This document shows positions 1 to 10,578 of a stretch of 64,000 nt of DNA, in pieces. The translations under genes were made by a program, and so were the position numbers. The notes under the pieces were generated by a model that worked only from the letters and a program-made list of their open reading frames with translations, had not been told where the DNA came from and made no database searches. Each line of letters begins with the position of its first letter. Position 1 is the stretch's first letter. The DNA lies in the NCBI RefSeq assembly GCF_000150275.1, contig NW_002060962.1, positions 26,007 through 90,006 on the forward strand, in the 5' to 3' direction. Source of the stretch: Trichoplax adhaerens. Its lineage: Eukaryota; Placozoa; Uniplacotomia; Trichoplacea; Trichoplacidae.

Positions 1-3000
1 GTAAGATTACGATAAGTTACACCATCAGAAGCGCATATAACATCAGATTTTGCATTCTTGAATGCTTCTGCTTTTTTCAAACATCTTTGACTAATAGTAC
101 ATTGTTGAGTATCGTTTAATTCTTTCACTTTCTTATTGTGATGATTGGCGGCATAACAACGAGCAAAACGAAGTTGGCATCGATTAAGATAGAGAACACC
201 ATCGCTACCGCAGATTGGTTCATCTTTAGTACCACAATTATTTGGACACTTTACTAAGCACTTTCCCGTATATTTAATCGATAATGCTGCTTCTTGTTTA
301 TTTTTACTATTAATTTTCTTCTTACATTGTGCAATTGTAAAATAGCATAGATTAGAATAAGTTTTTCCATCACTAGCGCAAATTGGTTGCGATTGATCAC
401 TCTTACATTTGGATTCATGGCCACATAGAAGAGTATCGTGATCACATTGACCATTATACATTTTGGTAATATCAATCTTTTTCAATTTTGCTTGACATAC
501 AGCTGTCTGGAATTGGCATTGATTGGAATAAGTTTGGCCGTTACTAGCACATATGGGTTGATTATCTTTCGTTGAATTTGATGATTTACAGCTTTGCTGG
601 CAAGCTTGTTGACAAGTACCTTTACGATAAGCGATATTAATGACATAACGGGAAGTACAATTAGCTAATCGAATAAAGCAGATATTGCTATAGGTTTGGC
701 CGTTACTACCACAGAGTGGATTCACTTTATTGACTTTACATCGATAGAAACTCTTACAAAGAACGCTAGGTAATGGAATTTTGGTCGCTAAACCATTTGA
801 AGGTTTAGTACTTGCTATAGTCGCTATTGGCAAATTAGTATTAATAGGCTGTGTTGCTGGCACGGTACTTGGCAATATCGTGGTTGGCATGGTGCTTGGC
901 AATATCGTTGTTGGATTGATTAATGGCTTACAAAAACTTTTACGTACAACCTTTAATTTCGACTTTTTTAATTTACTTGCTTTACACTTTGCAATGATAA
1001 ATTGGCATTGTGAGAAATACCATTTTCCATCACTAGCACAAATTTGCTTGGATTGATAATATTCTTCCTTATTACATTTGACCGAGCAAATAGGGTCTAA
1101 GCATCGATAGTGTTTATCCAATTGCAATGCATTATTATACGTTAATAATTGGCGTCTTCTTTCATATTGATAAACACATAAATTATAATAAAGTCTACCA
1201 TCGTTGCCACAAACTGGTTTTTTATCCGTTAGATCGCAGCCAGGTGCGCATCTTCCTTGATAAGCAATTTTCATTTTTTTCTTCCATTTAGGTAAATTGC
1301 GATTATGAACACACGATGCAATTTTATAAGCACAAAAATTGACAAAAGTCTCACCTGTGGTTGCACAAATGGGTGCAAAAGTTGTATTGCTTTGACAATT
1401 ATATTTAGTCTGGCAACGCTTGACTTTCGTATAGACTGGATGATGGCAAGTTTTAGTATAATAATTAACGCGCAATTTGGTTTTTTTATCCCTTATTTCA
1501 GCTGCACATTTATCAATTTTAAAATTACATCGATTAATATACATAGTGCCATCGCTAGCACATACTAAGGCGCCTTTAGTACCACACTTACGCCAGCAGT
1601 TTTTATACGAAGTTAATGGAGCTTCAGGACATGCAAAATGATATTTGATAGCATTGGTTATATTCCATCCAAATCGGCAATAAATTGCGTTCATTATGCA
1701 TCGATTGACATAATTGATATTTTCGCTAGAGCATACTGGTTGATAGGTATTTTCACATATTGGGCATTTGGAAGGCGGCGAAAAAGGTTGGGCATCATGG
1801 AGTAGATATTGTTTTGGTTTAACTTTAGATAGTGGTTGCGTTGGTTTAGCGGCAAGAGGATGAAATTTTTCTTGCGGAAGGATATCATTCTCCTCCTCTT
1901 CTTCCTCATCATCATCATCATCGTCATCATCGTCGTCGATACTCTCGTTATTAGAATTGTTTTGGTTGATATTATTACTGCTATCCTTTAATCCATCCGA
2001 TTCAAGAGTGTTATCATAATTCATAGCATGGCATCGAGTTAAATAAATCTTAGGCCTATCGGGTGAATTGGATCGTGAACAATTTTCCATTCTCATAAAA
2101 CATGAATTAATATAAACCCGTTGATCAGAGCCACAAACTGGATCGTAGGATACTCGACAAGATTTTGGACACTGATAATTAATCTCATTAACTCTTTCTA
2201 ATTGACTTGTATTACAACTATGCCAATGTTGAATAGTCGATAATGATAAAGTGGATGGATGTTGGCGACTACCATTCCTACAAAACCATTTTTTCAATTG
2301 GCAATAATTAGGATATTCTCGGCCATTTTGACTACAAACAGGCATAATAGTATTGATACAATGTTGTCGACAATGGACAGCCAATGTTTTCCCGTTATGC
2401 TTTTGATCGTCTTGGTTATAATGTGTAATAAAATCAATACCAGTTAATTCAGAAACTGAACTACATCGTCCATAGAATATCATTTCTCGATGTTGATTGC
2501 TTGATGTATGGATAGAATGATGCTGAATTAAATGGCACATGGATTTTTTAAATTGGCAAGGATCTAGGTAAAGATGGCCATGGCTTGTACATATAGGTAT
2601 ATCTCGTGGTTGATGACCACTACGATCACGTACTAAAGCCATTTGTGCATAACTACAATTTTGATCGCAAGGCGATGTTAATTCTGTGCCCAGACAAGGG
2701 CCATGGTGTGACTGAAATAGCCATCGACCATGTCGAGCTAATTGACAACTGAACATTTTTAAATAGCAATTGTTAATAAATGTAACTCCATTAGAAGCGC
2801 ATACCGGTCGGAATGATGTCGATGAACATTGCAATGGACATTCAACATGAATAATATGACTTAATGCATTAGAACGGTTTCGGCATGTGCCCAAATAGGC
2901 TATCGTTGGGATCGATTGGCTTTGATGTTGTTGGTAATACAACTTGGCTTTTTCAAATTGACATCGGTTACGATAGGTTTGAGAATTACTGCCACAGATG

Positions 3001-3082
3001 GGATCCCAATACAGCGGGCAAAATTGTTGCTGCTTATCATGGTAAGATCCACTTTTACCAACCGATTGATCGCCTAAAACAC
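1..3082 (-). CDS. Multi-Kazal-domain protein, one giant exon, partial at window edge
   Basis: A single reading frame stays open on the minus strand from about 3082 to base 1, more than 1,020 codons without a stop or intron, and continues past the window. It holds about 15 Kazal-like units of the form C-x-[VI]-C-x-S-[DN]-G-x-x-Y-x-N-x-C-x-F. Cores such as PICASNGQTYSNQCQF lie near 520, 680, 380, 210, 1020, 1190, 1350, 1530, 1710, 2110, 2310, 2570, 2790 and 2980, with a partial one at the left edge. Many units are degenerate and carry fewer than the six classical cysteines. A Thr/Pro-rich linker lies at about 780-910 and an acidic Asp/Glu run at about 1868-1940. Kazal domains inhibit serine proteases or act as follistatin/agrin-type extracellular modules; inhibition here is inference. 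The frame meets a stop just upstream, next to acceptor-like sites at 3073 or 3082, so the signal-peptide exon must lie further right and was not found. Confidence 0.92.
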
Positions 3083-3461
3083 CTAGATAGAATTAATGGA
3101 TACCGAGTGAGTAATATCAATATTGCTCATTATGCAAGGAATACAAAATAACATCATGGAAACATAGCAAGAGAGCATTTTTCCTGCATTGAATGAAACA
3201 CTTTAAATAATAATGCTTTTCTCTTTCATCGTTAAAAGTCCGTAATAGTCTGTTTTAAAAGTGCCTGTTAGTATGGTTTACCGGATGTATTTTATGCATC
3301 TTGTGGAAAAAATAGATTGAGAGTACTGTTGAAATTTATTCCTTAGAATAAAAGAGTATTGCAATAGGATAGCTAGAATCGGCCATTCAAAATAACAAGC
3401 CAATGTCGACAAACCTGGATAAAAGATACGATAGGAAATACGAGTAGGATAACTTAAATGG

Positions 3462-3493
3462 GTTACTGAAAAGGATAGCTAGTTTTCAGTAAC
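3462..3493. repeat. Perfect 11-bp hairpin
   Basis: GTTACTGAAAA at 3462-3472 is exactly complementary to TTTTCAGTAAC at 3483-3493, with a 10-base loop. It sits about 380 bp upstream of the Kazal exon. The flanking 3400-3790 sequence repeats TTATCCTATTTCG- and GTCGACAT-containing motifs at roughly 130-bp spacing, so the hairpin may belong to a decayed repeat. It could also be a chance hairpin. Confidence 0.6.
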
Positions 3494-3819
3494 GCGGGCG
3501 GAAATAATGGAATGACTGGAATAAGTTAGCGAGATCGATAAATCGATGTCGATAACGCCGAGGAATAGGTAGGATAAGAGGGTCTACTTTAGTTATTCTA
3601 TTTTCGTAGATCCTTCTCTAGCTTTTCGCCTACGATGTCGACATCGAATCGTAGTTTTCAAGACTTCTAACGGTACGAATTTCAGTTATCCTATTTCGTG
3701 GATCCTTTCTATCCTATTTTTTTGTCTGCACTGTCGACATGGATTTGGAGTTTTAGTGATGTATATCGGTTTTACGTTATTTCGTAGATTCTTGACAATT
3801 ACAAGTAGATTTAATGTGG

Positions 3820-4150
3820 GCTGGGCTAGAATATACAGGCACTGAAATGGAAAAAAGCGGATTCAATATTGATCTTCTAAGAGATCTGAGCATATTTGCA
3901 TGGATAGAAAATTTATTCGCAAAAGAGATATCGGATAAGATGTAGCGGAGACTAGATTATAGAATACTAGCGTTGAAGTATTAAAAAAAATGGGATTCAA
4001 TGCAGGATGTTTTAACAAACTGGAGCATACTTCCATGGAGAGAGAATTGATTCATAAATTGATGTCGGATAAGAAGATACAATAAAGTCTAGATTATGGA
4101 ATACTAACGTTGAAGTAGAAAAAATAAGATTCTAGGTGTGATATTTTAAG
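3820..4150. repeat. Diverged tandem repeat, about 132-bp period
   Basis: Two full units (about 3885-4016 and 4017-4150) and a partial leading unit share the order: GAGCATA, a TCGGATAAGA motif, CTAGATTATGGAATACTA, CGTTGAAGTA, an A-run, then GATTC and GATATTTTA-like ends. A short stretch of this unit, GATTCATAAATTGATGTC, recurs at about 54568-54586 in an intron of the doublecortin gene. That recurrence hints at a dispersed family. Confidence 0.6.
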
Positions 4151-4889
4151 GGGCTGGCGAGGGCAGCAAAGGATAAGCTATCAAATTTATTGGCAATCTA
4201 TTTTACCCCCTTATGACATTATTATTATTTAATATTTAGACTGGTTCTTCTCTCATGATACTTTGTATTATTCTACACTAGACAAAATGATTCGTTATTT
4301 CAGTGACTAGATTGGCTTCCACCTAGAATTCTAAATTTACACATGATTTGAATCAATAGCCCCTACGTTCGACTATCCAGACAGTTGGCAAATACAAAAA
4401 AAGCGGTATTGCTTTTTATTCTCTCAAATGGATTAAGGGAAAATGGAGTTAATGCTCTATATCCTGTTGTCACACACCACTAGTGACAAAGTAGTTATTC
4501 CTATTATAACTGAAATTAAGGATAGATAATACGGTTAATTATGGCTGATAGAATTTTTTGCATGGGGGCGCTATGAAAACTCGGCCGTAATGAAATTATG
4601 GGTAAACATTCCTTCTTAATTGAAAGGGTGCTCTAGTCTTTAATTGCCACTAAAAATATTCAGTGTCAGTAATGGAATATCCCTTTAGTCAAGTATAACT
4701 AATATTAGTTAATTAATTGTTAGCAAATGCTGAAAGAAAGGGGGAGAGAAACCTTATGCGTTGATATTTTATACTTCATAAAATGTTTTTGTCTACGCTA
4801 ATCTAGGCACAATGTACACGTAGAACAACACCCAATTTTATACGATAAAGGAGTTCAAAAATGAAATAAATAAAAAAATTTTTTCTCTC

Positions 4890-5245
4890 TATGTGGATCC
4901 TTTCGCTACTTTACGTTTATTAATTAATGTGATGAAGTAAGATTAATGAAAACAGATATTTTTCTTTCTATTGAAACTTTTAGTCGTTTAATACTCGAAG
5001 AAGAGGAGTTGCAATGGTGTAAATTATAAAGTAAACCTAAATTCTTTCCTAAAGCAGTATTATATAATTTGAATCTCTTCCTAGGATTTTTTCTGTACTC
5101 TAATCTTTCACTTCGTCGTATTATATTGATTAATTAATATGATAGGGTAAATACCGAATAAAAACAGAGTGATACTTTTTCTTTCTTTCTAAACTCTTAG
5201 TCGTCTACTATGTCATTGTTAACAGAAGAAGGGGAATTGAAATGA
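4890..5245. repeat. Two-copy diverged direct repeat
   Basis: Segments at about 4890-5035 and 5095-5245 share TTAATTAATRTGAT, AAAACAGA, TTTTTCTTTCT, ACTYTTAGTCGTYTA, GAAGAAGRGGARTTGMAATG in the same order, about 210 bp apart. The copies have drifted apart by substitutions and small gaps. No coding frame is shared between them. Confidence 0.5.
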
Positions 5246-8036
5246 TGAAGAGGATAGCATCTGCTCTATCATCAAAAGATTTACTACACCCAATAACCTT
5301 TAATAAAATTCAATAATTTCATTTTAGAAACAGTCTTGAAATGATTTGAAACGATGCCTGCTTATCTCACAAGCTGTAGACGCTTGTTATGGCTAGCCAT
5401 CTCAGCAAGCTAGAAAGAGATTGTCAATACGAATTTTACTTTTTCAAAATCTTGCTACCGTCAATTTCTACTTTAGAACAGAATAGATTTAGACAATATT
5501 CATTTTAGTAGCCATGATGAAACACCGGTTTACAAATATTTTTTTCAAAAATAACTTTATAAACTAAAGTTGAATTTGTCATCTATTTTTTTTCCTTTCA
5601 GCGCTGCAAGCTGAAGTATCATTGTTATCATCAGCATTATTTTCCATATAAATGTATCTTGATAAATGGCTTGAAAGTAGCTAGAATAAACACTATTGGA
5701 CAAATTTAATTAAGAAATTAAATATTATTATTCGAAAAGAAATTCAAATAGGGTGATGAGATTCGAAGTCATGTTGGCTGCAATTGAAAATGGATCATCA
5801 AAATCAAGCGTTTGATAAAGCAAGGAAAATACTTTGTCTTGGTCACCATCATGATTTTTACACCTAGTTTGGACATTTTGATTGATTTCACTTTTTTATC
5901 AAGCCCTCCGCACGAAATTACTCTTAGTGGTATATTTAATTTTCAATCAAGTAGATAGTAAACAGAAAACCACATTAATTCACTTTAGCTATCAGCATAT
6001 GAATACAGACAGTGATCCCCGCTGATAGTGTTATTGAAAATAAAAGCATAGAATATTTTTATTTGTTGATGTTTGATATTCTATAACTATAGGATTCAAT
6101 TTTGGCGGAATTACTTGATAACAATTGCTAATATTGAAATGACTGTAGAAAGTAGATTAAAGTCGATTGAGTAAATGTAGATTAGAGCACAATATTTTAT
6201 CGTGGAATCCAAGGATGCTGTGAATTTTTTACCCCCTTTATCATTCTCGGCAAAAAAGGATAAGTCAATAGATTACCGAAACTGAGCTATACATTGGTGA
6301 ACAACGGTGATCAAATGGATTGAAGGATTAGTATTATTTAGACTTGTCTAATCTGAGCGGAAAAAATTATCTATCTAATAAGGGATAATAAAATGAAGAA
6401 AAATCGTATAAGGGACTTAATAGGTATCAAAAAATAACTATGTTCTGATAGAGAGCAAGGTAAATGCAATGGATTGATATTGAGCTAGAAAAAAACGATC
6501 TTATTTTGCCTAAATAACTTGTTGCTTGTGAATGAAAGTGATAGAAATGATAAACATGATCATTTTATCCATATGATTTAATTTTTTTTACCTAATGGGT
6601 AGGCCACCACTAAGAAAATAACCCATCCAATCATGATGTTGAACTGAATACGTTGCAGTTGTTGTTGATAGGGCGATTATAATTTAATTTTTCCACAGAG
6701 TTGATCGCTAGCAATCTTGACGTTGATTCGACAAATACTACAAGGAAATTGAATATAAGTTGTAGCGGTTATATTTTATTTTAATGGTTCTTCTTATTAT
6801 CCTTCTACTTGACGGAGTAATCGATCTTGGACGATAGCCAACTAATCAAGATTTCAATTCTATCAGGAATGGCATCAATGAGGTACGTCAAATCATGGAG
6901 AGATTAAGAAAGTAACTGAATGATACGAGTTCCATTGGGCTCCTTAAAAATTAAAGGGGGGTTGGGTAGACAACTTGAGCAGATGTTGATGTTCACATAA
7001 ATAAATTTAGAATATGCAATTGCCTTCATTGATTCTTTTGACTAGTATTGTCTTAACGGCTTTCTATTTTCTTGACAACTCGCATACTTATGGCTAAGCT
7101 AAGCATTGGTGTCAATTCGTTTGGTAACGCCTTGAGAAGATCAATTTGACTTCAAGCTACCTTTAAGCAGCACTAATGAGACATAAAAAAAGGGCAATTT
7201 TATTTTTTTTTCTCCTCACTTTGGACAATTTTATTTTTTTCTATTAATATTAATAGAAGAGAATGAATACAATTTCATGCATAACCGTTGAATGTGAGAA
7301 GAGAGAAGAACAAAAAATAATGAGACGATGATTATCGTTGCTACTATCAATGCATTAGTATAACAAAACCAAAATATTCTAAAAGTTGTAGTCTGTAGAA
7401 AAGCTAGTATAGTCAATGAAATGGAGACATTTTGACAAGTTACTAACTGGATTACAATGAATTTTTTTCAAGCGTGGAATGTTTCTAATAAAAGCTGTCT
7501 TGTTATTTACCTTTATTTGATTCTTATTGTCTTCAACGAATAGACTTCCATCGACACGCTTCTATACAACATGATAATTGTATGGCATTATTTTCAATCC
7601 ATTACTCCTGTTGTCCATTCAATGGATAGTCTACTACAAATAAGAGAGGAAATGACTATTTTGCAACTGGTTGAAAATAGAAGTCAGAGGGAAAAATGAG
7701 ATCGAAGAGAGGAGAGGAAAAAAGAATTCAAATCGACCGATCATATCATTATCGCTTAGCGTGATAATAGTTGGATATATCATCATCATCATCATTGAGG
7801 AGATAGTTATTGAATTTCTCATCATCTAAATGCGATCATGTCGTTAATATTTGACATCACTCCAATTGGATGATGATCGTCCTTTGCAATTGGTATGATT
7901 GCAAGTAATAAACGATGTCGATAGAGCTTCGCCATCATGAAATAATTCTTTTTTCTATTATCATTATTATGATTAATAATATCTAGTTATTATATCGCAA
8001 GGGGTTGAAAATTGCGCGGCTAAATGAATTCGTTAC

Positions 8037-8155
8037 TTTGCGGAAAATAAACCGGTGTCTTCTTTCCTGATGGAGTATCAATTTTCATTGTAGACGACGT
8101 ATGGAGATTGATTGTTCCATTTCTCATTAGCAACATTGCTCTATTCTTCATTCTG
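8037..8155 (-). other. Exon-like fragment, unrecognised
   Basis: On the minus strand a pyrimidine-rich tract (8246 down to about 8170) leads to TTATTTAG and then an open frame that reaches a possible donor CAAA|GTAACG at 8036. The encoded piece contains MKNRAMLLMRNG and matches no family I know. Frames on the other strand are also open over part of this interval, so coding is not proven. It could be part of an upstream exon set for the Kazal gene or a chance open stretch. Confidence 0.2.
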
Positions 8156-8246
8156 CTAAATAATTGTATACAATATTTGGACAGTTGTATTGATGATAGA
8201 TAACATTGGGGGAGGGAAGGAAAGAAAGAATATATACGGGAAAAAA

Positions 8247-8307
8247 AACCTCAAGGCGCTAAAAGATTATCATGACAAATAGTTGACTTTTTTTTTAGCT
8301 TGAGGTT
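8247..8307. repeat. Inverted repeat with flanking ATAGTTGACT copies
   Basis: AACCTCAAGGCGCTAAAA (8247-8264) pairs with TTTTAGCTTGAGGTT (8293-8307), with a few unpaired bases in the left arm. The right arm is bracketed by direct copies of ATAGTTGACT at 8279-8288 and 8309-8318. The arrangement resembles a small foldback or insertion scar; no ORF lies within it. Confidence 0.5.
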
Positions 8308-9174
8308 AATAGTTGACTAGGGATAACATTCAATTAAGTAATAGCGGGTAATAACGTTGAAAGTATTCATAGTCATGCTAATGCCCAAGGTAAAAGAATT
8401 TATTGTAAGTGAATTGTTCTCTATGGACTGACGTAGATCAATAAAGTATTCTTCCATATCAATGGCTAAATTGCTCCTATTACGCAAATAAAACACAGGT
8501 AAGTAAAGTATGCCAACAATCAATCAACAGTAGGACAAAGATAGATAAACTAAAGCGGCTGTAGCTAACGTATCGGATCGATATTGCAGACAAATATTTT
8601 GAATTAGTATTATCCTTCATCATTAGCTAATAATCCCATCAACAAATTATTTTCTCTTCTTCTTGACTAAAGTTATTTCTACATTAGATAAAATACAATT
8701 TTATTTCTAGATATTAAAATTGGCATGCCAAATAGGCAAAAAAGGATTACTATTTGTAGCGATGGATCGCTCGGCAAGCTGCAATCGTGACATCTTATTC
8801 CCACTATCCCCTCCTACCCAGTGAGATTACATTTTTCTCAAGTAAATTTTCCACCAGGGTCATCTTTGCAAAAGAGGGAGTTAACATATATTGTACATGC
8901 TTAAAATAGTTGTATAGTCTTGTAGGATAACTAACAATTCCATTAAGATATGGAATCTATTTCCAGTATTATCATGATAAAAAATTCTATTCTCACATTT
9001 TTCATCCGTCATGGTACATTTTTCTCAGGTAATTTTTGATCACTCATCACTGACAAAGACGACGGTAACTAATTGAGTTGTTAGAAATACCTAAAATACC
9101 AATTTATAGCTATAATTTGTTCTTAATTTAGAAGTAGAATAATTTAAGTCAACTATGTATACTTTTATCCGCTG

Positions 9175-9598
9175 CATTTTTCTCAAGCAAGTAATACCTT
9201 TATGATATTGATGAAACAGCTGATTTATACAGACTGGTATGATAAGATAGATTAAGATCGATTTTTCTTAAGCAATTACTACCGTCATAATATGAGTGAA
9301 GCAGCTGATTAATACAGACTAGCATGATAAAATAGATTAAGATCGATTTTTCTCAAGCAATTACTACTGTCATAATATTGATAAAACAGCTAATTTATAC
9401 GGACTGGTATGATAAGATAGAGTAAGATCCATTTTTCTCAAGCAAGTACTACCGTCACAATATTAATGAAACAGCTGATTTATACAGACTGGTATGATAA
9501 GATAGATTGAGACAAGTTTTTCTCAAGCAAGTACCACCGTCATAATAATGAAACAGCTAATTTACACAGACTGGTATGATAAAATAGATTGAGATAAA
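9175..9598. repeat. Minisatellite, five units of about 85 bp
   Basis: Five consecutive units begin ATTTTTCTCAAGCAA and include ACCGTCATAATATTGATG, AAACAGCTGATTTATACAGA and CTGGTATGATAAGATAGATT. Units start near 9175, 9261, 9346, 9431 and 9516. They differ at a minority of positions, so the array is fairly young or is being homogenised. Degenerate ATTTTTCTCA starts at about 8830 and 9014 suggest an older, longer array to the left. No unit-length reading frame is preserved. Confidence 0.9.
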
Positions 9599-9613
9599 TG
9601 TGGACAATTGCAG

Positions 9614-9745
9614 ACCTTTCGAGAATGGATTCTTTATCAATATTCATCTACTCATGATGAATATAGTGAGCGGTATAGGCTTTATAATCGTCATCAAGTT
9701 ATTAACGTTAAATTATTATGCGCAGAATTATATCCGAAAAATTGA
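9614..9745 (+). other. Exon-like fragment, weak resemblance to I29 propeptide
   Basis: TTGCAG at 9608-9613 is a good acceptor, followed by 43 open codons ending in TGA. The piece reads TFREWILYQY at its start and then EYSERYRLYN, which loosely recalls the W...Y...E-x3-R-x3-F pattern of the cathepsin propeptide inhibitor (I29). The N and I positions of the ERFNIN motif do not line up, and no protease domain follows. It may be a decayed fragment or chance. It lies directly after the 85-bp minisatellite. Confidence 0.2.
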
Positions 9746-10503
9746 ATTACTTGAATGTCGTAATTATCCTTATTACCGCATTATTGAAACGAAATTTCTG
9801 TCTACTATGTCATATGAACAACTTTCTTTTTAACAGTAGCGCTTAAAAATTATGCATTAGCTACATTATCGTGGATATTATCGTTAACAGAGGCCTATTT
9901 TGGCTAAAGTCAATATTTTATGCCATCATTATGTGTAAGGAATAGTCAAAAAGGTGTAAATGATATAATTAATTATATACATCAGACTTTCAGTAATTTG
10001 GATATTTCGGAGAATCACTTATTTATGGAAATATGTTTACTTAGTTATACTTTAATGGGATCAAGAGATAAAAAATTTCTATAGTATGTTGACGTGCTTA
10101 CTTAAATTCTATTCTTACATTGTTTATAATTTTTGAACTTTGCGCAAATGAAATTTTTTCACAATGATGCGTTGTAGTCTGTGGTATCTATCATATGTTA
10201 TGACTATATCATAGTTGTCCAGCTGAAATTTAAAAAAGATTAATGACTACTGGCAAAAGAATTCCACTCTTAATTCAATAAATGGATTTATTAGCTAATT
10301 TACTCAAATTTATACGCTGCTAATAGGTTTTGTAGCCTTAGGCCTCTAATATATTTCTGCCTCATTGCATAGTTCACAGGTAATTTTCTATTTATACTTG
10401 ATGCTAACACTTATGTAATTAAATTACTCCCTGGATAGTATAAAGCCGATACCCTAAGAAAAAATGGAGTATTGGCTATCACAATATCTATTCTATAGAC
10501 ATG

Positions 10504-10578
10504 TATATGTCGTTTGCCCAATATCAGCCATTTTGCAAAATGACCGATTATAATTATCTATACGGTAAACGACATATA
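10504..10578. repeat. Inverted repeat, 15-bp arms
   Basis: TATATGTCGTTTGCC (10504-10518) and GGTAAACGACATATA (10564-10578) are complementary with one mismatch, separated by 45 bp. The interval has no ORF. The form fits a tiny non-autonomous inverted-repeat element, but no target-site duplication is obvious. Confidence 0.55.

Noticed and set aside
254-475. 73-residue minus-strand ORF
   Set aside because: It is an out-of-frame shadow of the Kazal array; the true frame through these bases encodes cysteine-patterned Kazal units.
781-1056. 91-residue plus-strand ORF with hydrophobic GTVLGNIVVG repeats
   Set aside because: Antisense of the Thr/Pro-rich linker and a Kazal unit; the apparent repeat reflects the linker codons.
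1694-1930. Met-rich minus-strand ORF
   Set aside because: Frame-shifted reading of GAT/GAG codons of the acidic linker in the Kazal protein.
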